64,000 nucleotides of DNA from Ophiodon elongatus (taxonomy: Eukaryota > Chordata > Actinopteri > Perciformes > Hexagrammidae), in NCBI GenBank assembly GCA_016806645.1, contig JACSYO010001810.1, positions 2,762,001 to 2,826,000 on the forward strand. The letters are read 5' to 3'. The notes below the pieces were generated by a model. That model had not been told where the DNA came from. It worked only from the letters and a program-made list of their open reading frames with translations, and ran no database searches. Below, piece by piece: positions 11,190 through 23,850 of the stretch. The position numbers and the translations under genes are program-made. Positions within the stretch are counted from its first letter, which is position 1; the number at the start of each line of letters is the position of its first letter.

Positions 11190-11320
11190 TAACTTTATAA
11201 TCAGGGCTTTATTAATGCAATGCTTTTCTTCCGCCTAATAATGAAACAACACAAATAAAATAAATTGTGATCAATGGAGGCGAGCAGAGACAGATGAGGA
11301 GTCTGTCACACTGGGGATGA
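11190..11320. promoter_or_regulatory. candidate conserved non-coding element
   Basis: Unique block with TTTATTAATGCAATGC, CGCCTAATAATGAAAC and TAAATTGTGATCAATGG words. Homeobox-type motif density and lack of repeats suggest a regulatory element. Weak, texture-based call. Confidence 0.22.
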
Positions 11321-14300
11321 TACCAATTTATCTCTTTAATGCATCTCCATGGGGTTCTCTCACTAAAGGATACAGATTACTGAACCCCTTGTCTCAGAGG
11401 GAAATGCGTGAGAAGAATCCATATAACATACAGAGATGGAGAGCCTTTCTTTCATCTTGTATCATTCATGCTTCTTGGTCATTCTCTACAGCAAACACAA
11501 GAATCCAGCAAACATGTGTACACATATTAAGAGGAAAGATGACGTTTTCTTACATTTTAAACTGCAAAAATGTATTCTAATTTTTACGGCTGCAAATTTA
11601 GATGCATGCATGTTCATTCAATTTGGTGTGGAGAGTAATACTTTATCGACTATAAGTATATCTGCATATCACCACTCTCACATACATCTGTAATGTAACA
11701 GAGACACAGCAATCTTTAGTGTTTTTATGTGTCTTTACTTTTATTTAATGCTTAAAACGTTCTTTTTTTTGTTTATATTGTGTTACATTTTGTAATTTGC
11801 ACGACCGCGTTTCATGTTTGATTGAATTTGTGTTTGGTGTTTTTGTGAATATACGGAAGTAATACGAATAAAATAAATAAACAAAACCAAACTATTTTGA
11901 GCTGGTAAAGTAGAAGGCAAATCTGGAAAATGTGGAGCGACACAATCAGCAGCTTGGGGTTTTCCACTTCCTAGAAAGGCTGAGCCATAAACAACTGGAG
12001 CCATAAACTACTGAAGCTTTGCAGCAGGGCGAGAGACAGCAATCTAACATGTGCTGGTGAATGAAGACAAGGCAAGGCACACCCCTGCAGTAAATAAGGA
12101 ATTCCCTGCAGTTCTGCTGCACAAACCAGAAGGCAAAAGTCGACCAGGTCACTGTGTTGTGTCAGTAACTAAAAAATACTAATAGCAGAGAAATATTTGA
12201 GGTCAGGCAGTAAAAATGCAGTCGCTCTCTGCTCCAGGCATGAAGGACAACACTATTATCGCTAATATGGAGGCTTTGATCCTAAAATTCCCCATTAGAT
12301 ATGAGCATGTCGAGCAGGATCAGTCATGTGCAACTACTTGGAACAAAACTCCCATGCTGCACGTTTTCTGAGTGAAATGTTCTCATGTAATGCCAAGCAC
12401 ACTGAAAAATAAAGAAACCAGTTAATGCCATCATATATACATCTTTTCATTCTTAGGGTTTCCACATTTTCTGAGGGCAATGGCATTTCAGGAGGCCCAA
12501 GGTCAAATTTAGACTGGGTCATAAATTGTTTTGTTTGATGGCCTACATTTGCCTCAATAGCAGGGGGAAGGCCAAGCCCATAAAAACGTAAAAGACGAGC
12601 CAGCCGACTGTAGGCTTGGCTGCCAGTATTGTTGTCCTGGGGACCACGAGATGCTCCCAGTGGAGGTTTCATGGTGAATAAAGACTGTTATGGCCCACCA
12701 TTGGCATGCACAGAGGGCTCATGGAGATTATTATTGCCAGGGCTCAGTCAGTGAAGAAGTCACAATGGCAAACTCAAAGCTGAAGCCATTCAGCAGGAAA
12801 AAGGGGCTCGTCACTAACAGAGGGTTGCATTTCTCTCTGCTGGGGGACTCAGAGCCGGCATTAAGGGACAGAGGAACAGCAATATCACAGATTTATGAAA
12901 AGATGTTTTTTTTCTGGTGCTGAAAAATTACTTTGAGATTTAGAATTTTACTCTATATTAAGAAGGTGCTCTCATGTGTAGCAATAATAGTTTGACTCTT
13001 AATTCTTTGAGGACAGCAGATTAATAGCCTTTATATGTATTAGCCTTATGATTAAACGTCAACCATTAAGTGAAGCACAGGTCAAACATAAGTGGAAATA
13101 TGCTAAAGATTTATTTTAAGTAAAAGACTAGAGATTCTCTATTTTTGTTTTGTAAAATGGATACAAAATATATTGTTTAATTCGAACAAAACAGCAGGGC
13201 AATACACCAGAATGGCTCATTGATGTGTTTTAAGCTAAGCAGTAGAAGCTATATGAGGCTTTGAAAACACAGGCAATACTTGTTAGTACAACTAATTACG
13301 AAACCCTTTGCTAAGTCTCCCCCGTTGAACGCAGACTGCCAATCATAGCAAAGTATCGACCAGGGTCCAACAACTATTTTATTTTTTTCTATGGTCTCTC
13401 GTGCAATCAAGCTGGTCATGGTTAAATGTTGTGTAATAATGATACTTGTTACCCGGAGAGGTTAGAAGGAGATATATGTTTCCAAAAACGTTACCTTTCT
13501 ATGTAAAAACTTGTGGAACTAACTGCAGAGTGTGTTAGCACATCCTGAACTAGCATTAGCACTTCTATACCATGCAAGCTATTGAAGGTATACTGAGTAA
13601 ATGTGCTGCTTTTGCTTAAAGATTGTAACAGTGAATAAAGACATACACGGCTTCAAAGGAACAGGGTTGTTCCTTAATTTCATTGTCTTCTGTAGGTGAT
13701 CAATGTGGTGATGTGGTGGTTCACCTTTACACTGTGATCTGTAGGCTTTCGCTTCTATCTTTATCTTTTTAACCTGTTTTCACTGCTGAAGCAGTTTGAC
13801 ATCTGGGATATATCCTTCAAAAGTAGATCCTTCTGTCTGCTTCTCTCTGAAATTGCTTTTTTGTTTTTTCCAAAAATGTGATATTTATGAAGGGAGTGCA
13901 GTTAGTGATAGTATGGGCTTCATAGTAGCTCTAACCGCTAGAGTAGCTGCAGGGGGTGGGGCTAAGCAAAGCGGCAATTTAAGGTTTTGGTATTTTCTTG
14001 GAATTTGTTGAAAAAATAAATATTGAATACCGCCAGACTTATTCTGTGTGTACACACTAACCAAAAGCCCAAACAACCTTATTCACATATCTTAAACAAG
14101 ATGTTGCCTCGTAGGTCTGACTCATTTATACAGTTATATTCCAATAACCTTTCAGCATAGCCAACATAAGGAGGGGCTCACTAAATCACTGTGGTAGGCA
14201 GTTTTCAGTGTTTGCTAATAGCACTTGCTGAGTAGATATTAACACGTGAGGAGCGGGTGTATTGGTTGTAGTGAGAGGAGGGATTTGGGAATCCCTGGAC

Positions 14301-14389
14301 AGGACCTCCATGTAGGCTTGCTCTGGATAGGCCACACCTCGCTCCTCCAGCCGGCTGCCCGCCTCCTCCTTCTTCACCCGACTACATCT
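11321..14389. other. intergenic, no gene; possible old unassigned repeat near 13590-14060
   Basis: No coding signal; the 112-codon minus frame at 12334-12672 has no protein-like features. Wording around 13900-14060 (CTGCAGGGGGTGGGGC, GGTATTTTCTTGGAATTTG) reminds me of a teleost dispersed repeat, but I cannot define the family or its ends. Confidence 0.35.
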
Positions 14390-14510
14390 GCTCCTCATTA
14401 ACACCATTATAATGAGCAGTTGCACCTGAGGTAAATAAAACTCTGGTCTGGATCTTGGTCTGCGCCCTCACCCTCATATCAACAGACCTAACACTGGCAC
14501 TCTGTATGTG
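14390..14510 (+). mobile_element. possible LTR-like remnant
   Basis: CTCCTCATTAACACC..CACCTGAGGTAAATAAAACTCTG followed by CTTGGTCTGCGCCCTCACCCTC has the order seen at the 3' part of many fish retrotransposon LTRs (AATAAA-type poly(A) signal, then a short pyrimidine-rich R/U5-like end). No partner LTR, no internal coding region and no target duplication seen. Tentative. Confidence 0.2.
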
Positions 14511-15744
14511 AGCAGAGCTTGCTGCTGTTGTCAAAGGGGACTTGGATGCCCCCCCTCGACCCGCCTGTTTTTTTGTTTCTGAGAGGACATTAAATGTGGT
14601 CAGTGGAGGAGCTACTGGCTACACATAAAACCCCCACAGGTTCTCCATTCACAGCCATGGCCACAAAGCGGATAATGAGTTCCATAAAACTGTCAGGAGG
14701 GAAGAATAAATGTGCATCGGATACACCAACCGTAATTCAGATGTGGCTCTAAGTAGCTGGAAGAATGATAAGAAATGGTTTTCTCTGGCATTGATCAGAA
14801 ACTGCAGAAATATTAACGTGTTAAAGCCCTGGTAAGAGGTAGCAGTAAGTCTCCACCCTGGGAACAGTCGTGGCCTCTGGTCGTCTGGACTCCGGCCAAG
14901 TCCAGCTCTCATTAATGTGAAGGGGTTAAATGCTCTTTCAAAATGCAAGTAACATAGTTTTCAATGTAATCATTAAATGCTTTGTTTGCCTTCACATTGA
15001 ACAGGACTGTAGTTGTTTGCTTTTGGCAAGAGACTCATATTTAGGTGATGTCTGCAGCAGCTGTTTCTGTATTCGGGGGACTGATTAAATATGTTCAACT
15101 GCTCATTTTCACTTTATGGTCCAGTCATTAGTCCTGATATTTGCAATACATTTAGACTTAGATTAATGACATTTAGAATTCTGTACAATTTTATTAGACT
15201 AACATTACCACAAATATGACACCCAAATAAAAATGTCCCCCCCAAATCTGATTTAGTTGGACGTGAAGCAGTGGGCAACTTTGAACAACGCTGTTTTGAC
15301 AAATGAACATGACATGCGGGGGGAAAATAATTTGACAGGTGACAAATGTTGAACAGTGATACAATCTGAAAAGCAGGCCACCTGAAATATGACTCACTCT
15401 ATTATAATCATTCATGGAGGATATTGAATAGTTCTTTAAAGACTTCAAATATCTGATAAGATTTATTTTGATTTGATTAAATGTTTTTATGATGATTACA
15501 TTTAATACAAAAGCACCGACTTATGCTTATTGCAGCTGCGTTTAGTCATTAGTTTGATATCTTATATGTTTGTTTGTGGGAAGACATAAATCTCTTTCAG
15601 GGATCACATGGTATTTATATAGCAATGCCATCCTCAGTCTATACTGCAAGCACATTATCTGTTCAATGAGATATACTGCCATCACTTTGAGTTGTATACA
15701 TTTAAATGTTTTGATGAAAAATGTGTGAGATCCACCTTCACATA
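14511..15744. other. intergenic, nothing recognised
   Basis: Unique sequence. A 99-codon minus frame (14649-14948) is not protein-like. Confidence 0.45.
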
Positions 15745-16283
15745 TAATTGCACCATGGTGGTATGTAACTAAATGCATTTACTCAATTACAAGTACAGTT
15801 TTGAGGTACTTGAACTCATTTAATGCCACTTAATAATATTTCACTACAATTCGGAGGGAAACTTTTACTCCGCTACACATATTTGATAGCCTTAAATAAT
15901 AGTTGCTTTGAAGATTCAGACTATAATACAAAATATAAACTACTACTAAACTCTTTTATAATGCATCATACTAAGAAAGTATGATGCATTATAAAAGAAT
16001 ATGAAACATATAAAATTAGCTCTACCTCTACCAGCTGCAACATTATTGATGCGTACACACTAATACAACAATAATTAAAATCCAAGTATTTTTTCCAATT
16101 GTATATGCCATTCTGCATGATTAGTACTTTTTCTTTTGATACTTATACTTAAGTATGTTTTCACCCAAATATGAACCAAATATGGGCTTTTACTCAAGTA
16201 AGTTTTTGACTGCAGGACTCTTACTTGTAACAGACAACGTTTTCACTGTAGTGTTATTTATTTACTTAAGTAAAATATCTTCT
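15745..16283 (+). repeat. dispersed repeat family A, copy 2 of 3
   Basis: Longest copy of the family. It begins near ATGGTGGTATGTAACTAAAT and continues with TTTTGAGGTACTTGAACT, GGAGGGAAACTTTTACTCCG, ACCAGCTGCAACATT, TTTTGATACTTATACTTAAG and GCAGGACTCTTACTTGTAAC. Its middle contains a perfect hairpin (15952-15998). That hairpin looks like a local inverted duplication of the family's TATGATGCATT segment. Confidence 0.72.
15952..15998. repeat. perfect 21-bp-arm hairpin inside repeat copy 2
   Basis: Two perfectly complementary 21-base arms (15952-15972 and 15978-15998) around a 5-base AAGAA loop. The right arm corresponds to the ordinary family sequence; the left arm is its inverted copy. Confidence 0.95.
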
Positions 16284-16310
16284 CGTAGTAGTACTAGCGG
16301 TACTACTACG
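16284..16310. repeat. perfect 11-bp-arm hairpin
   Basis: CGTAGTAGTAC, loop TAGCG, GTACTACTACG. It sits directly at the 3' edge of repeat family A copy 2. The arms also read as a short TAG/TAC triplet repeat. Confidence 0.9.
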
Positions 16311-18040
16311 ATTAGAGATTCATTTAATTCTACTTATTAAATTGGTAACATTCAGCTCCTCATGTTTGGGTTAGTGCTCGCTGGGAAAAGTTGGATTTAA
16401 TTTAATTTATAAAATACCATGAAATGAAATAGATGACATTGTTTGGGTCATTGCAAAAGTATGTTGTTGTTTCAGTGATTACTAGAACATGTTTTCTACT
16501 CGAGGCGGGGAGTTTCCTGCAGCTGCTGTTCAGACGGACAAACATCTGGGAGCGTGTAGATAAAAAACATTGAAATCATTGCACTGACTGTGTGGAGTGA
16601 AGATGGTACATCTAATGTTGAATTGTACTTTTCTTTGTTACGAACTTTAATTTAGGATTATAGTCAGCATGTCATTGTGGTATCAATAGCACTCTGTTTT
16701 CCCATTGGAAAAACAGAACTATTGCTGAATTGATTTACCTTGCCACAATATTATTAAGATTAATTTTTCAATACATGTGACTTATGAAATGCATACGAAA
16801 TAAAATGCAGAAATTAATATATATAATAAAAATAATAAAAAGACATAAGCTTTTGTGATTTTAAGTTTTGTATGTTGTTATTCTAAAGGGTTTAAACATT
16901 TCATATCTACATACTTGCTCATTTGGAGAAGTATCTTCCATGATTTATGATCACATATGAGTTCACCAGACCTTCTTACTTTGATTCTCAGACTTTCCAA
17001 TCCAACACAAACACAGCAGTCATGCACAGTAAAGGGCCGATGTTTTCATTCCCTGCATGTTAAGAAGCTGCTGCAAATACTCCAAAGATTGCTCAAATTT
17101 CAAAAACACATATTGCTAATAAATAAAGTGGAAATGTAATAAAAAAAAAAAGTTTGAAAAAGTTTGAAAAAAGAGCTAAGATAGTGATAGAACAAATGAA
17201 GAGTATCACAAAATATAACCACACAAATCTGCTGTGCTTTCAGTTTAGAGTTCTTCTTCAGGTTGCACTTAGGGTGAAAAGAGGAGGACTTTTTAAGTAA
17301 GAAAAAAGAGAGAAAACAGGAGAAAAGTGACATGAGCTCATCTGGGACAAATTAAATGTTTTCAGAGAGAGGCCCATAGTCATCACAAACCTAACCACAT
17401 GTCAAATGTACACCTCACTCCGACCTTGCGCACACTAATGTTGCCTTTTAACTCTCAAGCTTAGAGAATTTCTTAACCTATACGATAGTAGAAATGAAAA
17501 TTTTGTCACAAAACTTGTGACAGTGAGTAAGACACTGGGTATTCTTTGGACCAGCATCACTGAACACAAGGAGGGATTTTAACTTTAGCTATAAAGTTTT
17601 CATGGTTCTTTGTGAGTTTTTGTTTTTGCTCTGCATGCTTTCTTCCATGTTATGATCCCTGATGATTCAACATAAAACTAATTGTATTTAATGATATGCC
17701 TTCTCTCTGTCTTGCGTCTGTAAAATATTATGCCTGTCCGCTTCCAGTGAGCTCACATCCCTTCTCTCCTTTTCTTTCGTTTCTCTGATTTCAAGAGTCC
17801 TCCTCCGTTCAAGAAACATGTTGCCCATCTGCATCGTTAGATTCAAGCAATTCTTACATTTGTTAACTGTTAACAATGTCCTAAAACAATTCATATGTGC
17901 AAAAAAATATTTTAAAGATGTGAAATATATCTGTATTTGTTGTGGAGAGTTTTTCTCTCTGCATCTTATTTTAATGTGGATAAAAATAACTAAACTCATG
18001 CAAACATTTTGATTGGTTGCATATGTTCACTGCCTAATTA
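16311..18040. other. intergenic, AT-rich, nothing recognised
   Basis: No coding signal. There is an A-run with a tandem AGTTTGAAAA doublet at about 17141-17172, and otherwise unique sequence. Confidence 0.45.
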
Positions 18041-18054
18041 TCTTTTATGCATCG

Positions 18055-18289
18055 GTTTCTTTTTTCCTTTTTTGTCTTTGTTTTTTCAGAAGCCAGTGAT
18101 TTACTGTTCATGAATTTATGCAACAAGGGAAAGCAGCCAGTTCTAGAGGCCATAACTCACGGGCCAAAAGTCGGCCTTATTTACATTGTATACAATACAA
18201 ACCTGATTTCTCATTTTGTTTTAAGCTTGGTGTGTAAATCTTCTTGGAGATACGTGAGGCTTGTTATAGAGCACAATTTCCCTCTGTAG
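18055..18289 (+). other. splice-acceptor-like tract followed by open frame
   Basis: A long T-rich tract ending TTTTTTCAG (18081-18089) is followed by 66 open codons to TAG at 18287-18289. The downstream wording is unique. The translated segment (begins EASDLLFMNLCNKG) matches nothing I recognise and no donor partner or second exon is seen. It may be an unannotated terminal exon or chance. Confidence 0.15.
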
Positions 18290-19668
18290 CCAACAAGGAG
18301 CACCTACGGTATCTATTTTCTATGCCTCTGCAGGCATTATGCATATTTGTTTTCAAATGAGTTTCAAATGTCATTAAATTCATAATCATCATGAGATTTT
18401 CCATAACATATAAAACTTTGCATGGCGATTTAGGCAGTGTATGCTTACAGTTTGACCATCAGATCTTCGAAATGTATTGTAAAATTACTCACTGAAGTAT
18501 AAAGTTGAATCACTCAAGTTTTTATCACTGTTGTCTTGTGTGTATTTCAGCGGTGTTGGCACCGCAGATCGTATCATGATGTGGGAGTAACAGTAAAGAT
18601 ACTTTTCTGAGGTTAATGGATAAGCTTAAGGTCTCTTTCAACCCAAATGTTATTTTTATGGCCAAATTTGGCAGGGAGCCTTTTGTTTCATTAGACTGTG
18701 TCTCTATCATTAATGCCTTGATGGGAATGCAAGGTTTTGGGGTTAGAGACACATTCTCTAAATTATATCTCACTCATTCAGCCACAGGGCAAGTCTAATA
18801 GAATCTGCTGATCCCTACTGCTTTAAATGGCTTCAGAAAAAGAAAGAAAGCAGCCCAAATTCTGTTTGAAATTCTACGCACAAATATTGCCAGAAGTAAT
18901 TCATTAAATATTTTATATTCAAAATATTTGATGGCTATCCATAAACTTCATAACAGCCTCCATCGCTCTATAAAAGTATCTTTCAGTTTGTATGCATTTT
19001 CATCTGCAATGAATTCTCAGTTTCCACAGGCTATGAAAGAAAAGCATGGATGTGTTACGTATTTTATATTGATTGGGTGGGCTTATTTAATTCAATTGCT
19101 GCATATTCTTACTTGGACGGGCAGTGAAAATCGTTTGAGAATCAATGGGCGGAAGCAAGCAAGACAAAAATAATTGACTGTTTTCAAACTCCTTCAGGCA
19201 GCAGAATAACTAACCAACACAGCTCCCAGGGATGTCTGAGATTGGTTTTGCAAATCCTTCCGCCACATATCTAAACTAAGAAAAATGGTAATATAGAAAT
19301 CCATTTCAAACTCTATAGCGCACATGAAGTTTATTTTCAGGTTTTTTTATGTTCTGACACTTATTCTGATATACAGTAGTATGCTAATGGTCAGTAGGAT
19401 CTGTTTCAGCGAGACAGGGTGTGTGGTTTTATCTTGACTTGTTTGGGGGTGTACGAACCAGATGCAGTGAGGTGGAGCTCTCCCCCATGGAGCTGTCTCC
19501 CTGGGTGCCTGGAGGTCCACTTCCAATCTATTTGCTGTAATTGCCGTCAGAGTGTACACCTTGGAGTCCTCTAATTCCCTCTTTTATTTCAGCCACCATG
19601 AGGGAGACCATCTGTCCTCCTGCCTGCACTTCCCCCACCCTTTGGGCGTCAGGTCTCCCACAGTCTGC
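18290..19668. other. intergenic, nothing recognised
   Basis: Unique sequence; overlapping short frames on both strands at 18525-18798 are not protein-like. Confidence 0.45.
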
Positions 19669-19712
19669 ACACACACAAACACACACACACACCTACACAC
19701 ACACACACACAG
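19669..19712. repeat. interrupted (CA)n microsatellite
   Basis: CA array broken by AAAC and CCTA units. Confidence 0.95.
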
Positions 19713-20500
19713 ATACAAACACAGCATGCCACGATTTCTGTCTGAGACACCAGGGCTTTGATACATCACACCTTCGTCCAGCCAGCATCACATGACTGCA
19801 GCAGAGGACATGAGTGTGGTTTTATGGGGTGCGAGTGAGGATGACCACGACACTGTCACATAAAAGGCAAAAGTTGTCAGAATAATGAAAGTAAAGTGAC
19901 ACAGTTTCCCATCTGCTGACTTGTTTTATTCATTCAGTTTTCCAGAAACCTGAGAAGCTTTTAGCCTAACTCACACACACGCACTTACACACACAATCTG
20001 GCCTTTTTTCCCTCTAAGATTTAGGTTATATTATTGCTACCTGCTACAATTTTCTGAGTCCTGCCCCCTGGGAGAGCTGACTCAAGCTGTTGTTTGTGGC
20101 TACCAGAGCCCTGTTTTTTCTCCTGAGGTGGTCACATTTTGCTTTCGGGACTACATCTTTATTCCAGACCGCTGGTGACAGGCAGGGCTTGACCGCAGCA
20201 CCTTGGCAGGACAGGTGCTGTGCAGGTGCACACCTTTACCTCAGCTTTATATCTGGTCTTATCCATAGCTTCCCTCAGCCCACAGCATCGTTTTGCTGTT
20301 TTCTTAAAAACTAATTTATCACAGTGTTAGTTTTCATTAGTTTGATCAAAAGCAACAAATATTGTTCTGCTTAAACAAACAACAATAATACAAAGAGATG
20401 CAACCAGCAAGTCCCCAAAAATGGAATAATAGTTGACATTTTCTGTATCTATCTCACTGCATCCGGGCTCTCTCACTGCGTCTTTGTTTGTGGTTTTCTA
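19713..20500. other. intergenic, nothing recognised
   Basis: Unique sequence with a few CA/CG words near 19970-19995 and no gene signal. Confidence 0.45.
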
Positions 20501-20509
20501 GTCTGCAGC

Positions 20510-20670
20510 CACAGTGTCTGGGGCGCGACTGATTTAAATACCATCCCATCTCATTAACATGCACAGATAGAGCTGCGAGGGCCAATTACATTCATCTTGT
20601 CAGGTGGCTGGGCTTCCAAGTCGTTAATATTTTATGGCAACACGCTCCCCCAGCCGCAGCAGCAACACAC
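20510..20670. promoter_or_regulatory. candidate conserved non-coding element
   Basis: Unique block containing GACTGATTTAAATACC, CTCATTAACATGCAC, GGGCCAATTACATTC, CAGGTGGCTGGGC and TCGTTAATATTTTATGG. It combines homeobox words with a TGGCTGGGC-type word. The texture is close to known vertebrate enhancers, with no alignment to support it. Confidence 0.3.
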
Positions 20671-23530
20671 CAGTGCTCTTACATTATTCCACAGCTCAGG
20701 ACACAAGATCAGAAACATCCCCCTGAATACACACTCTTCTGGGTCATGACAATATAAGCATGAAAAATGAGTGGAGGGGGAAACCGGTTGATATCCACAT
20801 ATAGATATGCCGGATTTAAGATAACTGATTATTATCAGACAACTAAATCTTTAGAAATAACTACGCGGAAGAAAGATGAGAACGTTTCTTTATTTCAAGT
20901 GTCACCAGTAAAATTGGACGATTTGAGAAATTAGTATAGGCTTTCATTTCAAAGGGCTTTTTGGTCTTTACTTATCAAAAGTAATGTAGATCTCCTACGA
21001 TTTGATGATATTCCTCAGTTTCAGTCCACCAAGAATCATCATTTTTTCATAGGATTTGTTGATTATAAGAAGAATACAGAATATTGCCAGATGTATCTTT
21101 TAAAATTAGGCACATGAGTGAATGACTTAGTCACTGTGAAGATCCCTTACAGGTTTTCAGCACCTTAGTATTAAAAGTAGTATCAGTACTGGAAGTATTT
21201 AAATCGTCCCCTTACTGGATTATCCTTCAAGCCTCATACAGTGTAATTAGGGCAGCCACAATAAATCAACAAGGCACAGACGCAAAGAAGAGTTGTAGAA
21301 AAATAGAACACACATAAAATAAAATAATTTGGTTTTCCTTTTCTCACACACAGTCAAACATTTCTGCCACAATTACTGAAGCCTTTCAGTTATATTCTTG
21401 ATTAATTGATCTAAATCCAAGTACGATAATTCAAGAAACACCTATGGCCGGGCTCCTGTAATTCCTTTAAAGTCTTCTGTAATGAAAGTGACCAGTCTTC
21501 AGAACGGTGGCTGCAGCTTTGTTCCTCTACTGTACTGAGTGAGGATAGCCTGAGGAGACAAGCTCAACACATTTCTGACTGGTAACAGCAGCACTACACC
21601 GCCTCGCCTCCTGGCTCTGTGGCTATACGCTCCAAGATTGATGTGTGTTCCTGACAAATAGCCTGGACGGCCATTTATATGGAGAGATGCTGCTTGGCAA
21701 TGTGAGGAGAAGAGTCACTTAGCAGAACAATTTCCTCACACAGCATGGTCCTTTCGCTTCATCTTCCCAGCAGAAATCATATTCAGAGAAATTGCCTCGC
21801 TTTCAAACTGTACTGTTAGGTATCTTATTGTATCACAGATCTGGTTTGACAACACAATTAGGTGAGAAGAAAAGATCTGTCCCTTTGAGTTGATAAATGC
21901 TGTGATAAATAATCATTAAAAGGGCAAACTGTTGCTGCACTAACATTGTATACTGTATGTCAGAGTCAAAACTTAATACAAGTTTATGAAAAATCTAAGC
22001 AGTTTTATTTGACCTAAAATACGCTCCAATCTCATCAACATCACATCGCGAAAGTCTGGACATTTTAATTATTATATTAAACAAATTAAACATAAAATTG
22101 GAAAGTAATAGCTTTTGAAATTTAGAAACAATGAAATTCATCTCATCCTGTGCATGAAGGCGTTAGATTAATTAAATTTTCGTGGGATCATGTGACGCTT
22201 AGAATATATTGACATTTGGGGCTGCTGCAATTACATTGTATGGCAGACAGCAATAGTATGAATGGTGCAGATTTGTGGTAAATAATTGTTCATTAATATT
22301 GTGGCTGAATGCTGCAAATTAATTCACACTCCAGTGAGCAATGCAATAAACATTATCTATTTAAATTTAGCAATCACCTTTTTTTTATTTCTTTTCATTT
22401 TTTACATGCTTTCTTTTAGATTATTACAATTACATGACAAATATTACATGAGATGCACACAGCAGATTAAAAAATGTTCAATGCATATTCCATATACTTA
22501 TTTAAGCATAGGAATCTTAAATTGTTAATGAAATACTTTCACTCAGAGTGCAATGTTTTCTCTCCAGTGACATCATTCTTCAACACATACTCAGGTAGAA
22601 ATAAATAAATATATAATAAAGAGAAATAACACCAAAATCTTCTGAACATTACTCATGTCTCTTATCTGTTGTGTCGTAGCAGAGCATTTCCTCATATATC
22701 ATTTCTCAAACAGCCAGAATAACTAAAGTGTGAGGTGTGAGCTGCTCCACATTTTGCATATCAACCATCTTCCTGCTGACAAATGTTAGCTTTAATAAAC
22801 GCACAGAGCGAAGATGGGACCGAGAGGGAAGCCCACCAGGACGGGACCGGAGCTGAGACAATTTACCAGGAAATGAAAAAGTTGAATTGTCTGCAGGAAA
22901 TATCAAAATCATCATAATCATTTGTCAAACATGATCTATATCTTACAGCTAAGATTATTGTCTGTTGCAACTGGGACTCATTGTTTCTGAACTTTTTAGA
23001 TTATGCTTTTTGTCTGCATGTTTCCAAAGACATAATCCTGTTCATTAAGCAAGCCTTTGTTTCGCCTGCTGCTGCACTCATTACAGCTTGAACTAGAGCT
23101 GAGAAGTAACATCTCTCATTTTATCTTGCAGATTTATTATTACATTTAACAGATAAATACTTTGTCATCAATAAACAGCAGTAAAAACAGAGATGCGTGG
23201 CCTTATGTAAGAGCTTGATCATGTAGTACACAACCAACAGTTAAGTATAGTATTTTTTATCTTCATTATATAATCAGGAACAGCATTGACAGGCGTAAAG
23301 CACCTGGTATGAGGGGATATCGTGTTTAAGAGCACGCAAACGACTTCAGTATGTGTGAAATATTCACACGCATCAAGTTTAGTAACCCCATATAACCTCA
23401 GCATTTCATATGTAAGGCTACTATCTGATAGCTTTCCGCACTCAAACTTAAGGGGAAAAAGTAAAAAACGTAATGAATTTTTACTTTCTAACCGGAATGA
23501 AGATACAACCCGATTATTTCCATTGTCAAG
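20671..23530. other. intergenic, AT-rich, nothing recognised
   Basis: About 2.9 kb with no gene, tandem repeat or assignable mobile element. Several short AT-rich stretches only. Confidence 0.45.
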
Positions 23531-23534
23531 TATG

Positions 23535-23850
23535 TAGCCTTCAGTAAATATGAAGCCAATACCAGCAGTTGGTTAGCCGTAAACCCATGAGTTGTTTTCC
23601 CGTTTGTTAAAAGAAAAACAAAGATATTATGTGGTACTTAGTGAGCTTTCAAGGTGCTGGTTGGCAGATTTTGTTATCTTTTTAAATAGAGCCGGGTTTT
23701 CAAGTCTTTATGCTAAGTGAAGCTAACTGGCTGCCGGCTGTACGTAACTTCATATTTACACAAGAGTATTAATCTTCTTATCTACTCTCGGTAAGAAAGA
23801 AAGTGAGCGTATTTTTCCTAACGTCTAACTATTCCTAAATATTTCCATTC
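23535..23850 (+). repeat. degraded dispersed repeat (fish-type)
   Basis: Order of wording: GCAGTTGGTTAGCCG, GTGAGCTTTCAAGGTGCTGG, TTGTTATCTTTTTAAATAGAGCC, CAAGTCTTTATGCTAAGTGA, AGCTAACTGGCTGCCGGCTG, TAACTTCATATTTACAC, ATCTTCTTATCTACTCTCGG, AAAGTGAGCGTATTTTTCCT, TCTAACTATTCCT. This matches the common percomorph element with ..agtctttatgctaagctaagctaac..tcatctaactctcggcaagaaagc... It is fairly complete toward its 3' end and non-coding. Confidence 0.72.

Noticed and set aside
12334..12672. 112-codon minus-strand open frame
   Set aside because: No recognisable domain, no splice or promoter context, and unremarkable flanks.
16684..16724. Imperfect hairpin CAATAG..CTGTTTTCC/GGAAAAACAG..CTATTG, considered as a microRNA precursor
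   Set aside because: Too short, with bulges in the stem centre, and no known microRNA seed.
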